64,000 bases of DNA from Nematopogon swammerdamellus (GCA_946902875.1 OX336353.1:19233151-19297150), one strand, 5' to 3'. Shown: positions 19,639-31,500, numbered from the stretch's first letter. Numbers and translations: made by a program. The notes: generated from the letters alone by a model not told the origin.

Positions 19639-20621
19639 TATTATATACTTTTTTCTCTATTTTATATTATTCAAGACATTATTTTGTTGCATCTACCTTT
19701 GTTTTATATGTTAAAAGGGGTAGGCTGGCACGACTTACATGTAATAAACTTTTTTTTTTAATTTTATTTGATTTCAACGTGCAGAAACACAAAGCTGACT
19801 GTTTTATTATATGTGATTATGATATAAACATGCATTATACCGCGCCTTGTGTTATTCAATTAGTTCGTGTACGCTTTTGTCGTCGCTATTAAAATTTTTT
19901 AATTATGTTTTACAACTTTATTATTCATGGTTTGTTGTCGGCAATTTCTTAATTGGTATTCATATATAGACAATTTTAACTTCAGACTATTTACCCGACT
20001 ATGGAGAAGCATTCATTGTATTTTGACTATTTGTGGAAATTAAAATTGTGTTTAAAAAGGTTATTAACGTGAGTTCAGTTAACAGATGGTCGGCAACACG
20101 AAATGTTTGATTATTAATAATATAATATTATAAAAACTTAAAACTAAGGTGAAGGTGCCGGCCGACATGGTATTCGCAGCCCCCGTAAATATCCGAATGC
20201 CCGTGGGCGCAGTCAGACCACACCTCAGTTGATTGTGTTGCACAATGGTACCTACCACCGATCGATGTACATAATATGTAAGTTTATTATATACATATAT
20301 ATGCTTACTTAAAGTATTTATGTAGTATTCGTATGTAGTTTATCATACATATTTCTTTACAGTCTTAACACATTGCCAAAAACTATTCTTGTTCGCCTGC
20401 ATGTACTTCTCCCACATCCCAAAGGTTAGTTAGAATAGAATGCCTCGCGGCATTAAGCTCGCATGTTGTACCTAATTTTTTTAATTGGTGTTCAATAACG
20501 AATATATACATACATACATACATACCTCTGCGTTAGTCTGGCGCGCGTAATATGTTGTGCTTCCCATTAAAAAAAAAACGACAATTACAATAATTTTATT
20601 AATGAAGCTTATCATATTTTT
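19639..20621. other. no gene; small LINE-M fragment inside
   Basis: 20150-20235 carries GCCGGCCGACATGGTATTCG, ATGCCCGTGGGCGCAGTCAG of the LINE-M 3' end. (TACA)n at 20505-20525. Otherwise unassigned. Confidence 0.4.
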
Positions 20622-20936
20622 TTTTTTTTTATGGAAACTTACACGGTTGGCTACATCACCTACAACGTCCGTGATATCAGCCCATAGCACCGGGTGAACT
20701 AGGTGCCATGTCAGTGCTTCCCCCTTTGATCGTGCCAGCTACACTGAACTGGTCGGAAAACACAAACTATTTACATAGCCGTTTTGACCGTCGTTTCATT
20801 CAGTGCGGTGGTACCAACCCGGGCGGGTTAATCCCTACCACCAAGTAATATTAGGAGGGAAGGGACCTACAGTTTTACGAGGAATCCGAACCTCGGTCAG
20901 CCTCCAACGGTCAGCGGTCACCCATCCAAGTACTGT
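20622..20936 (-). mobile_element. SINE-A copy
   Basis: Tail TATGGAAACTTACACGGTTG through body to GGTCACCCATCCAAGTACTG, ending within the 5S-like part; 5'-truncated there. Confidence 0.82.
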
Positions 20937-21006
20937 ATACATCTATACATAAAATAAACTTATAAATTATAAATTTCATCTAAATCATCAATATCAATAT
21001 CAATCA

Positions 21007-21397
21007 TCAATACTAATAATAAATCTGTAAGGGATGGTCATGGAGTAAGTTACTTGTTTTATGAGATACTGCGTTCGTAGACTCTATGTATGATACTAAA
21101 GCAAAATTGACGATTTTTTGAATTTTTTTCTGTATGTATGTATGTTCCTCCGTAACTATTAAACCGATCGTCTGAATTCGATGAAACTTCGTACAAGAAC
21201 ATTTACCTATTATACGAGATACAGGATAGGCTAAATAAAATTCAGTTCCGGTTACTCTAAGATGTGGCTTCCATACAAACCGAAATGTTCCGCGCGCCGG
21301 TGTAGGTATCTACGGTACGAGGCCTTGCCTTAATATGACTTACTTTCTTCTTTTAAAATACGAATTTTACGCGAGCGAAGTCGCGGGCATTAGCTAG
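21007..21397 (+). mobile_element. non-autonomous Helitron-like element
   Basis: Starts TCAATACTAATAATAAATCT after an A and ends CTAG before a T, with the GC-rich GCGAGCGAAGTCGCGGGC block just upstream. 5'-TC, 3'-CTRR and insertion between A and T are Helitron hallmarks. Internal landmarks are GGGATGGTCATGGAGTAAGT and ACAGGATAGGCTAAATAAAA. No coding sequence. Confidence 0.75.
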
Positions 21398-22094
21398 TTA
21401 TAAATAAAGATAAATAAAATGAAAACTTTCTAACTTGTCTGTTATTTCCACCATATGTATGTATGGCATATAAGGTACTCTACACAAAAAAAAAATACAT
21501 AAAAACGGAGCAACAAAAACTAAATATTGATACATAAACTCAACACGCACCTTGCACCCCAAACGGTAAAAAATTAACTTAACACCATAATTACTACAAC
21601 CCGGTGTCCAATGCGACCCCACACGAACCCGAAAAGGGTCCAAAAACGCCCCCAAAACATTCAAAAACACCCCCGAAAAACCACCAACCAGAACAGACAC
21701 CTACAATGCCACAATCGTATTATGTTTCTGAATTGTGATAACAGCTGGCGTATAGGAAAAAATACGTACCAAAATGTATAGTTAATTGCGAGGGTATAAA
21801 ATATCACGAAAGTTTAAATAGCTTAATTTAAATAATGTAAAACGCTTGGAGGAAATTGAATAACTTAAGTCACAATATTTATTAAACTTTAGACATTTAG
21901 GCACCGAATTAAATACTAGGCGAGGCAAAACGCGATGAAACGTGTTACTTATCGGTAAAAAAGTGTACCTACGAGCCTTCACATGCAAATTGTCATCACG
22001 AATACATTCAAAGGATTTAAAGTCATTTCATGAATGTGCCAAAACCAATACACCATTATATGAAACCATGGCACATATAAAATAATTGTCTAAA
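21398..22094. other. no gene; strand-asymmetric C-rich stretch
   Basis: 21540-21720 is very poor in G on the plus strand, with repeated ACCCC/CCCCCAAAA. The minus strand has a short open frame with no recognisable homology. Confidence 0.4.
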
Positions 22095-22473
22095 TCAATA
22101 CTAATAATAAATATGTAAGGGATGGTCATGGAGTAAGTTACTTTGTTTTATGAGATACTGCGTTTGTAGACTCTATGTATGATACTAAAACCAAATTGAC
22201 GATTTTTAGAAAAAATTTCTATATGTATGCACTTTGCTCCATAACTCTTAAACCGATCATCCGAATTCGATGAAACGATGTACATGCATATTTTAACTAT
22301 ACGTGACACAGGATAGGCTAAATAAAATTCAGTTTCCTTTACGCTAAGATGTGGCTCTCATCCAAACCAAATTGTTCCGCGCCGAAATAAAGGTACGGAG
22401 CGGGCTTACTTACTTTCTAATTTTTAAATACGAATTTCACGCGAGCGAAGTCTCGGCCTAACGGGCGGGCTAG
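22095..22473 (+). mobile_element. non-autonomous Helitron-like element
   Basis: A second copy (TCAATACTAATAATAAATAT..TCACGCGAGCGAAGTCTCGG..GGGCTAG). The 3' end is rearranged, so the exact end is uncertain. Confidence 0.7.
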
Positions 22474-22918
22474 CGGGCGGAAAGCCGGTAATTAAAATTA
22501 AATACTGATATTATATTAAATTAAAACACAGTCGGGTAAAAAGTACCGATTGCAAAAATCGCTCGATACAAGTATCCGCCGAGGTCGGCAGCGCGGGGTT
22601 TTCAGCATAGCTTGACGGATCGCGTCTGTAATTAGTTCTGAAGAATTAATTACGGCGACCCCTCGTTAACTCGCTCTGAAAAATCTTCAGTTTCAGTACG
22701 AACGTCCATCTTGGTTTTGTAATGAAAAAAAAAGTAAAGCCGGTTCATTTTTAACGAGCTTCCGAGAATTCAATATAAATACGCGCGTATTTACCACTTT
22801 TGGTAAATTATATAGGTACTCAGAAGATTCATTTACTTGCACCAATATGGGTTCTGTGGTTTTCTTATTTACTTGCGTTTGATCTGGCTACGCTTTCGTG
22901 AAATTGTATCTTGCAGGT
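22474..22918. other. no gene recognised
   Basis: Moderately GC patch at 22560-22700, otherwise AT-rich. Confidence 0.4.
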
Positions 22919-23632
22919 CAGCGGTTCTCAATCTATGGTACGCGGAGTACTTCGAGGTGGTACGCAAAAAAAAATGTACTCTATTTTAAACAACATTTTT
23001 CAAAACGAAATTCGATAAGAAATCAATTTTTATAATGTGATACCGCCATCACTTGCATTCGAGGAAAGATAATTATTAATTAAATTTTGGTGTGATGCTA
23101 ACCTCCAAAGAGAATTTCAGAATGTAGATAGAAGATAAGTATTATATTAACTTCTTGTAGGTAAAGGTGGTACGCCGCCACACATATTGGTTATAGTGTT
23201 TTTTTTTTATTGAAACTGACACGGTTGGCTACATCACCTACAACATCCGTGATGTCAGCCCATAACACCGGGTAAACTAGGTGCCATGTCAATGCTTCCC
23301 TTCATTTAGTGTCGGCTACACTGAACTGGACGGAAAACACGAACTATTTACATAGCCGTTTCGACCGACGTTTCGTTCAGTGCGGTGGTACCAACACGGC
23401 CGGGATAAACCCTACCACCTAGTAACGTAAGAAGGGAAGGGACCTACAGTTTAACGTGGAATCCGAACCACGGTCAGCCTCCAACGGTCGAGCGGTCACC
23501 CATCCAAATACTGACCGCGCCCAGCGTTGCTTAACAATCAATAGCAACAGTCGACTGTCTGCACCACTCAGCTATCGAGGCTGACAATGACAATGACAGT
23601 GGTACCTGTGAAAAAAAGTTTGAGAACTCCTG
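22919..23632. mobile_element. hAT-like non-autonomous element, split by a SINE-A
   Basis: Ends are CAGCGGTTCTCAA (22919) and the inverse TTGAGAACTCCTG (to 23632), a classic hAT TIR. The flanking 8-mers TTGCAGGT (22911-22918) and TTGTAGGT (23633-23640) agree at 7 of 8 positions, as for an 8-bp target duplication. Both subterminal parts carry GTGGTAC/GGTACGC. SINE-A at 23201-23586 was inserted later. No transposase. Confidence 0.85.
23201..23586 (-). mobile_element. SINE-A, full length, inside hAT-like element
   Basis: Poly-T, GAAACTGACACGGTTGGCTA through GGTCACCCATCCAAATACTG, the 5S-like GCCCAGCGTTGCTTAA and the closing GAGGCTGAC on the far side. Confidence 0.88.
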
Positions 23633-23662
23633 TTGTAGGTTTTTATCTATTCACACACTTAT

Positions 23663-23806
23663 GCCCACTTGCACCAACACGAGTTTAGAGTTAAATAGCG
23701 AGTTATGGATTTAAACGCGGTTCAAACGCGGTTCCCACATACAACGGGTGCTAGTTTAACGAGTTAAACTGGTTTATAGTTAAATTCGTGTTGGTGCAAG
23801 TGGGCC
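23663..23806. mobile_element. short MITE with 25-bp TIRs
   Basis: GCCCACTTGCACCAACACGA at the left is inverted at the right (CGTGTTGGTGCAAGTGGGCC). TTAT occurs on both sides (23659-23662, 23807-23810) as a likely target duplication. About 144 bp, non-coding. Confidence 0.8.
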
Positions 23807-23810
23807 TTAT

Positions 23811-24884
23811 ACTGGTAAGAAGCATTTTTAACATTTATAATAAACTCCCAAAAAAACATCCGTGACGAGAAAATACATACATACATCGGCCTTTAATTAA
23901 ATAAACGGAAATTATTACAAAACTAATTTATGTACTTGTAACCTGACCTAAACTAACCTAAAAGTTCTAATTACGACTAATAAAAGCTTGAAAGAAAAGT
24001 TAAATAACAAATTTAAAAAAACTCCGACACATCAATAGCTCTTAGAAATTAAAAAATAATTTCAGCTTACTTAATTAAAGGCGCCGGGTGACCGTTAAGT
24101 AAATTAAATTCGGTCGTCAAATCTGCATGCAAAGGAAGCCGCGAGCAGATCTAACAAAATAAAATAAAAAATCATAAAACGCAAAAGCAAGTCTCAATTC
24201 AAAGCAAAAACCCAAATAGCTCAGATACTCGCAGCACAAGTAGGGAATAAAGCCAGTAGCGATCGTATTTCAAAGGGCACCGGCTCCGATCCAGCTAAAT
24301 GTCCCCGAGGAGTCTGCGAGCATGACTGGCGATGCGATCGAGGACGTCGTCCCCGGCCGCTCGGGGACCAATTTAGCTGATCAACTGAGCAATATTTGAG
24401 AATATTGAAAGAATACGGGAAATTCCACGCCGCCTTTGCTGCGCGCACTTATCTTCAAGTCGGAACCGACTGACCGTAAGGACCTGGAGAAATAAAAGCG
24501 GTCAAGTGCGGACTCTGTCCACAAGCAGAGGGTATAAGTCGTTCGTTCTAACCTGAGGCGTACAAATACGGCGGTGAGCATAAAATTCTGAGAGTGTAGT
24601 AAGGGGTCTTTATACAATAAACGTGTTTTTCAGCGTTTTTTTTTATGGCGTGGAAATATCTGTCCGCGAGTCCGACTCACACTTGGGCGGTTTAGTGATT
24701 CTGTAAATTGTTTATAATATTAGTACCTACCTACACAGTTTTACGATTTATCATATAGGTAGTAAAATATAATAGTAAAAATACCTACCCACTTTGCCGG
24801 CCTTCGACAAATATTGTGCTTCAAATATCTCCAAGCGAACATTCGTTCAGTCGCACGTGCGTGCAATTCCTTACGAAATATTTA
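23811..24884. other. no gene recognised
   Basis: 24250-24370 is GC-rich with dense small inverted matches. 24660-24700 holds a repeat-B 3' scrap (CGCGAGTCCGACTCACACTT). No exon signature found. Confidence 0.4.
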
Positions 24885-25536
24885 TGCCCCCTCTACACAT
24901 CGACAGATGCATCAGCAGGTGGATCAGTAGACGTATCCGCAGATAAATACGTGATCCGTCCACACATCCGCGCGTCATTCAGACTGTGTTCAACATCGCA
25001 AGACGAAACTCGTGCCCCAAAAAATTAATGTGGAGACGGTAGCAGCCGCTGCTATTTATTTATTCAGTACCTACTTACAACTACTACTTGAGTGTGCACC
25101 GCAGTCGAGTTGTTAAAAAGAAATTATTAAGTAATTAAGTATATACCTACTTAACTACAACATTTTTATTTTTGTGGTACTTATTTTTGGGGTTCCATAA
25201 GCAGTTTTCACTTTGGTATAACTCTATGAACTTGAAAGTTTCCTAAGTGGTCATATTGGCAGCCATTTTAAATGACTAGAAAAACCTAAACACGTGCAGT
25301 CTCAGTTGCTTCACGCACAATACTGATGCATCTGCAGATATGTGGACAGACGCCTTGCGTTCGCTCTGTCACCCTTTGATCTGTGTCGCAAAAACCGACA
25401 ACAAACGGATGAGTGACAGACGCATCGGCCGACGTTAAATACCTACCACAGATGTCCAAATACCCCCGTCTACACATCTGCGGACGCATCCGCAGATGCA
25501 ATCTGCTGATGCATCTGTCGATGTGTAGAGGAGGCA
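24885..25536. mobile_element. PIF/Harbinger-like MITE
   Basis: The left end TGCCCCCTCTACACATCGAC then AGATGCATCAGCAG is inverted at the right end. TTA on each side (24882-24884, 25537-25539) is the 3-bp TWA duplication typical of PIF/Harbinger. Both subterminal regions are built of GCAGATG/CATCTGC-like submotifs. No transposase ORF. Superfamily is inferred from TSD and TIR only. Confidence 0.72.
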
Positions 25537-25956
25537 TTAGGCAGTTAGTTGGGTTGGGCGGAGCGGCAAGTGTTGAGTCTGTTCTGTGGGTTCTATTTCA
25601 GTTGTTTTATTTGTTTTCCGGGGTGCGTTTGCTGTATAACCCTCCTTTTTCAGAACATTACCGGTATCACGTGTTGGTAGGGGAGTCTGAAGAAAAAATT
25701 TTTGCCGGAGACTTGTACTTTTTGTGAAAAAAAAGTTTAATGCTCAAGATATAAACAAACATATTTTCCATACAAAATTAATTTTCGAAAAAAAAAAAAT
25801 TTTTTTAACACAAAAACATTTATTTTGAATAGGAGTTTATGCAAAAACGATCAACATTCGGTTAGGGTTAATTTATAGATTCTATAAATTAACTTCTATT
25901 CTATAATAATTTATTTATACTTAGATTCTATAGATTCTAAAAATCCATTGTATCCG

Positions 25957-26086
25957 TTTCATTGTAGCCTGCACGATCAGTGGGAAGCACTGACATGGGC
26001 ACCTAGTTCACCAAGGTTTTAAGGGGATTACATCGCGGATATATAGGTGATGTAGCCAACTGTGTCAGTTTCCTTAAAAAAAAAAC
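25957..26086 (+). mobile_element. SINE-A 3' fragment
   Basis: GTAGCCTGCACGATCAGTGG, CACTGACATGGGCACCTAGT and GATGTAGCCAACTGTGTCAG, then poly-A. Confidence 0.75.
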
Positions 26087-26394
26087 TCATTTTATAGTTT
26101 CTGGAATCTCGACCGTGCCACCTAATAGTCAACCAGTTCATATCACCGAAAATAGTATGTACGTATATATTCTTTATTGAACACCAATTAATAAAAATTT
26201 GGTACAGCAGGCCAGCTTAATGCCGCGAGGCATTCCATTCTAACTAAGCTTTGGGATGTGGGAGAAGTACATGCAGGCGAACAAGAATAGATTGTGGCAA
26301 TGTGTTAGATTGCAAAGAAATGTGTATGACAAACTACATACGAATACTACATAAATACTTTAATAAGCATATAATATATAAGGTGTGTATGTAA

Positions 26395-26468
26395 CCCTCC
26401 CGAAATTAATGACATGACTAACGTAACACCTTATAATATAAGGTGTTACGTTAGTCATGTCATTAATT
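26395..26468. repeat. perfect 65-bp palindrome of MITE ends
   Basis: 26404-26468 is an exact inverted repeat with 32-bp arms around a single A at 26436 (CGTAACACCTTATA / TATAAGGTGTTACG at the centre). Arms match the TIR of the MITE at 19245-19638, and 26395-26404 continues that TIR. Two MITE ends appear to abut. Confidence 0.8.
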
Positions 26469-26871
26469 AATAAATTTAAGGCTTATATGTATATGATAAA
26501 CTTACATAATTATGTACATTAATCAGTGGTACCGTTTGTGCAACACAATCAACTGAATGACAGGAGAGAAAGAGAAGGGGAGCCTTTACTCCCCTTACTC
26601 CCAAGATATGTATGTAATATAAAATATATTAGCGGAAACTTCGGAAGATTTCAATCATTTGGGGCAATCAAAGACCATGATTACGTTTACGCTCTGACGC
26701 CGCCAAGGAGGCTTCGACCGGCCAACATCAGTAATAGGCATCGTGAAAAGTTTGCAGAGTCCTAAATGTTTCAATTTCCGCGACCGCCCTCGAGTTAAGA
26801 AGTTTTTCGCTTGGGCAGCGTCACGCTGGGCCGTCGTGCGAACCTTTCGACTGACACCGTAGAGTGGAAAT

Positions 26872-27150
26872 ATTTTATTTGTAACCCCCGATGCAAAGAG
26901 AGGGGTGTTATAAGTTTGTGTATGTGTATGTGTGTATGTAAGGGTGTGTCTGTCTGTGGCACTGTAGCTCCAAAACGGATGGACCGATTTGGATGCGGTT
27001 TTTTTTATTATAAAGCTGGTTTAATCGGGATTATTCTTAGCTATGTTCGTAATCAAGTATGACTAATTATGTAATAAAAAAATTAATTATCTTCACTTCG
27101 AGAACTTCGCGCGTATTTATTTAACGGTCCCCCGACTCCTTTAAGTGAGT
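26872..27150 (+). repeat. repeat-E copy
   Basis: GTAACCCCCGATGCAAAGAG, a GT-rich run, ATGGACCGATTTGGATGCGG, TAATCAAGTATGA and AACGGTCCCCCGACTCCTTT. Matches 51905-52262 in inverse orientation. Confidence 0.6.
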
Positions 27151-27189
27151 AATCGGAAATTATTTTGGAATTAATAATAACGGCAATAA

Positions 27190-27348
27190 TAACACACATT
27201 CTGTGAAAATTTCAACGTGCTACCTATAGAGGTTCAAGAGATACAGCCCTCGGACAGACGGACAGGCAGACAGGCAGACAGACAGACAGACAGACAGACG
27301 GCGTAGGCTTAGTAATAGGGTCCCGTACCGGATACGGAATCCTGAAAA
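27190..27348 (-). repeat. repeat-B copy, truncated
   Basis: ATTCTGTGAAAATTTCAACG, (CAGA)n at 27262-27300, GGCGTAGGCTTAGTAATAGG and CCGGATACGGAATCC. Confidence 0.8.
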
Positions 27349-27762
27349 TAAAAAAAACAAAACGCCCAAACGACTGGCAACGCCTTCACTCATCCCTTAT
27401 GCAACACGAACCGGGGCGGCGGCACTTCTCAACACCATTCCGGTTCTCTGCCGGTTAAATGTCTCTGCCGGTTAAATACGCCCTGGCGTCGCGTCGTCGT
27501 CGTCGTCGCACCGACCGGCCACGTTCGAGAAAATTGAAAAGCGCACTTCCACTGATAAGCCATTCTATCAGTCCCTGTCGGTCGTCCGGCGCCTGTGCGG
27601 GGGGAGGGGGGGGGGGGGGGGGGGAGGCGGGAGGGTTCAGTGAGAGACGATCAGGGTATCTATACTCGGCTAAAGTGCACCGGACCAATTGACCGAAAGT
27701 TTATTTTTAGTTTCAAGCTTTGATTGCTTACATACATACGAGTAATTACACACAGCACGCAT
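27349..27762. other. no gene; CGT-repeat and G-homopolymer patch
   Basis: (CGT)n at 27486-27507, a 14-bp CTGCCGGTTAAATG near-duplicate and a run of 19 G at 27606-27624. Open frames on both strands here are low-complexity shadows. Confidence 0.45.
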
Positions 27763-28146
27763 TTATGGAAACTGACACGGTTGGCTACATCACCTACAGC
27801 ATCCGTGATGTCAGCCCATAAACCCACCGGGTGAACTAGGTGCCATGCCAGTACTTTCCTTCGGTCGTGTCGGCTACACTGAACTGAACGAAAAACAAGA
27901 ACTATTTAAACTATATTACTATGGCCGTTTCGACCGACCTTTCATTCAGTGCGGTGGTATTAACCCGGGCGGGTTAAACCCTACCACCTAATAAAAAGGT
28001 AAGAATGGAAAGGTACATATAGTTGGAATCCGAACCACGGACAGACTCCGGCGGTTGAACGGCCATCCAAGTTATGACCGCGCCCAGGTGTGCTTAAATC
28101 ATCACGAACCACAATCGACCGTTCGCACCATTGAGCTACCGAGGCG
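27763..28146 (-). mobile_element. SINE-A, full length
   Basis: TATGGAAACTGACACGGTTG to the head complement, ending TTGAGCTACCGAGGC. The 5S-like segment is diverged (ATCCAAGTTATGACCGCGCC). Confidence 0.85.
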
Positions 28147-28574
28147 AAATAGAATACGATATAAATGACGATAGAATACAGTACGAAATTACCTTCATTA
28201 TAAAATTTATCAAAATTATTATTAGAAACTTAAAGACAAAATCCCTTTTCTCGAAGTAACTCGATAATAAAACGAACACCGCTTGTCTACAGGCCAACAC
28301 GCAACAAATCCGAACTGTTCGGACATTATTAAAATCGCCATAAATTTCATCTCAATAAGAGCTGGTGATAAATTCTATCTTCCTGACATAAATCTCCTTT
28401 CGCCGTGAAATCGCAGGCAACATTTCAATTATGGGGAAGGTGCCTTCTGCAGCGCAAGGCCCGTCATGACGGAGGGATAGATTAACTGCATTAGGTCGAC
28501 GCGGTGAAAATCGACGGTCAACATTTTGCTGAACAAAGGAACTATCGTAACATTTAATTTTGTTTTTATTGACA

Positions 28575-28770
28575 GCGCCACATATGGCGCCGAGCTACCC
28601 ATAAAGTGTCTAACAAACCACATAGACATTCCGTCGCATGCGGGACTTGCGATTGCCATGCCGGCCTGACAGGTGTCCATTCACGCCCCACTTGAAGGAC
28701 CCGAGACTGTACTTGGGCGGAAATACGAGTATATGGGCAGGGAGAGCATTCCAGAGTTGACCGGTTCTGT
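28575..28770 (-). pseudogene. LINE-M reverse transcriptase tail and 3' UTR
   Basis: On the minus strand: AGAACCGGTCAACTCTGGAA then TGCTCTCCCTGCCC, the YTRISAQVQSR-type frame, CACCTGTCAGGCCGGCATGG and ATGGCGCC. In less damaged copies this encodes the NR.FWN.LP motif near the C-terminus of a Jockey/CR1-type RT. Frameshifted here, so dead. Confidence 0.65.
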
Positions 28771-28821
28771 AGACTAGAGGAAAGATGTGCAGAAATATAT
28801 ATATTGATTATGCCCATTAAA

Positions 28822-28990
28822 ATTTTTAGGGTTCCGTATCCGGTAGGGGACCCTATTCTAAGCCTACGCCGTCTGCCTGTCTGCCTGTATGTCTGTCTGT
28901 CCGTTCGTCTGTCTGTCTGTCCGAGGGCTGTATCTCTTGAACCGTAATAGGTAGCCCGTTGAAATTTTCACAGAATATGACGTGTTATAC
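28822..28990 (+). repeat. repeat-B 5' part
   Basis: TTTTAGGGTTCCGTATCCGG, (CTGT)n at 28880-28922, CTTGAACCGTAATAGGTAGC and TTTTCACAGAATATG. Confidence 0.82.
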
Positions 28991-30460
28991 CTCTACTATC
29001 TCATCAGAAATTAATTGGAAAAAAAGTTGTCGCAAGATTTGAAACAAAGATAGTAACAAACAAACAAACAAATATACGGAGTCAAGCTAAATAAAACCGT
29101 TAAAAAGGTTTCGTATTCCCCTGTTAACTCATCCAGAGCCGGACCGATTTTCAAAATTTATTAAGATATACAACTATAATAGACATTTTGAAGGAAATAC
29201 GCATAGATGTATCTACGTTTTGCTATATTGTTTTTTCATTCGTGAATAAAAGTTGTGTACTTGGGCATCTGGGTTGCAACTGCGAGGTGAGGTGAGTTTG
29301 GCAGTTCCTGACACGGGCGGCAATTTTTTCATGAAAAGAACGTAACGAAAAATTCGTTACTCTGTTGTCGAACTAGGAAGCAGTTTTATGGAGAACATTT
29401 TATGAGTAAAAATTTACAAGAAAAAATTTATAATTTCTAAAAAAAAATTTCGACCATCTCAAGTCGACCTTCGCTTTCGAAATATCCCCCGCTCTGTATT
29501 ATCTCCCGGCCTGTAACGTCAGGAAGTGTGTTACGGGGCTTCTAATCTAATAGAGCTCGGAGACCGTATCCTGCTTGCGTGGGACTGACCGTCCCGAAGC
29601 TATGATTACATTATTAGGTATAGAGTTAGAACCATGTCTTACTAGCAAGGCTTACGCCACGGCCTATATAAACAAACAATACATTTGGTGAGATATGGCG
29701 GGTTAGACATAGTTGTATGTTTTAATCATTGTTGTATTATTTAGCTGTAATGTGTAATACGGTAAAATTATGTGCGTTGATGCACTAATTCATCCGCTGA
29801 TGTATCAGCCAGTGAGTTAGTGCAGTTACTTTATATGGCGCAACGTCAGCGGCAAAGTTAAACTCGAAAGTCTATAATAAGCAAACATCAAGCAGTTCAA
29901 ACGATTCAACGCAATAACGCAATGCTACACTGCGTTACACATCTCTACTCTACTGAATCTCTGTACGAATGAGTGGTAGTGCGCCTTTGAGCATCATTTT
30001 ATGCTGTAACTGTATTTTTACCTCTCTACCTTTTATGACATCTGCTTCCAACGTAGTTGTTTTGCTATTTTTGTGTGTATCCGAATGAAGCCTGAGGGTG
30101 ATTCTTACTGAATGTGAAACACTTTTATACAAAGATTTAAATCGATGGATAAGGCATAGTCTAATATGGCGCACTACAGACAATGTCACCAATGAAAGGG
30201 CCGCATGCGGCTACTTCGCATCAGACGCAGCGCCACGCGCGTGTTGAGTGAGAGGGCGTTCCAGGGAACGCGCGGAGCGCGAGTGGAGAGCGTTGGCGTT
30301 TTGGCAGATTTTGATGTGATTCTTGATGACTACTGCACATGAAGTCACACACACCGTTATGTCTAATCGGTGACGAACTCTTGAGCGCTTTGCTCTATCT
30401 ATCGATTTAAATCTTACATTTTATATGAATCGGGTTGCGACATTTCTTAGGGAAGTAACT
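28991..30460. other. no gene recognised
   Basis: Long stretch with only short frames. The 80-codon minus-strand frame at 29950-30192 has no recognisable homology. GC-rich at 30190-30300. Confidence 0.4.
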
Positions 30461-30592
30461 TTTTTATGGAAACACGACTACACTGCTACATCAACTACTA
30501 CATCCGTGATGCCAGGCCATAATACCTTGGTGAACTAGGTACCATGTCAGTGCTTCACTTCGGTCGTGCCGGCTACACTGAATTTATTGATG
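30461..30592 (-). mobile_element. SINE-A 3' fragment
   Basis: TATGGAAACACGACTACACT, CATAATACCTTGGTGAACTA and CTTCGGTCGTGCCGGCTACA; diverged tail. Confidence 0.72.
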
Positions 30593-31124
30593 ATTTTCTT
30601 TATTTTCAAAATGTGCTTACATAAAAAAATACTTTTATTTAATTGATTTGATTTAATGAGCGTGCAACGTGAGCGATATTGTGGAATATGCTCTAAGATA
30701 AGATATATATTTTTATATTATCTTCACCGTCTGTGACGCGCTTAAAATTGAATGTACCTACCCGACAGACAGGTCAAATTGGCCCTAACTTCAACAAACG
30801 TAACAAGTTTTAAGTCGCTACACCCACGCGGAAGGTTCAACTTGCCATCTATTGGTACAACGTTGCATGTTGCGGACTTTGTTGTGGCTCGATTGGACCG
30901 GGTGATGTAGCGCTGAGTACTCTGCATCGGTTTATTCACAAGTAAACAGTTTTTCTTTATGGAAACCTACAATTTATATGTATTAACACATGTATGGCTT
31001 ATATTTTGCTAGCATGTACTTACGTGTATTGTTAATAAGTATTCTTAATATTATTTTATCTTCAATTCTCACGCTCAACTCTTTTGCTACTACCTACTTA
31101 CATTCCACTATATTATCGAATCTC

Positions 31125-31260
31125 AAACATCCAAAGGTTGACTGTAAGAAATCTCTGTAAGGGATAAGTCCGCCTTTGCGCCTTATGTAAATTTTGTAAT
31201 GTATTTGTTACTGTTTAATGTTTACTGGAGCAATAAAGAATTTTCTATCTATCTATCTAT
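31125..31260 (+). mobile_element. LINE-N 3' UTR
   Basis: GTTGACTGTAAGAAATCTCT, GGGATAAGTCCGCCTTTGCG, and GGAGCAATAAAGAATTTTCT with an AATAAA signal, then (TATC)n as the tail. Style of CR1/Jockey LINE ends in Lepidoptera. Confidence 0.65.
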
Positions 31261-31261
31261 G

Positions 31262-31500
31262 GGTGGCTAGGGACCAGTGGTGCAGTTGACAGAGCCAAAA
31301 ACACCTCTCCTCGCGAAACCACGCTCAGAGAGGCGCCGTGCCAGCAAATTTTCGGACTGTTGCTAGGCTGTCTAGCTTGTTAATACGACCTTTGAAGACA
31401 CCCAGGTTAAAGGATTCGGGAAACACACTCGCCGGATGGCAGTTCCACGCCCTAGCGGTACGACAAAGAAACGATTGTGAGAACCGATAGGTTCTCAAAA
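31262..31500 (-). pseudogene. LINE-K C-terminus and 3' UTR
   Basis: Reverse complement of the LINE-K end: GTTTCTTTGTCGTACCGCTA, GGGCGTGGAACTGCC, CGAATCCTTTAACCTGGGTG then TCTTCAAAGG. Encodes the R.WNCLP and FKRR motifs with changes. 5'-truncated. Confidence 0.75.

Noticed and set aside
27455..27692. Overlapping 77-codon ORFs on both strands
   Set aside because: Low-complexity CGT and G-run translation.
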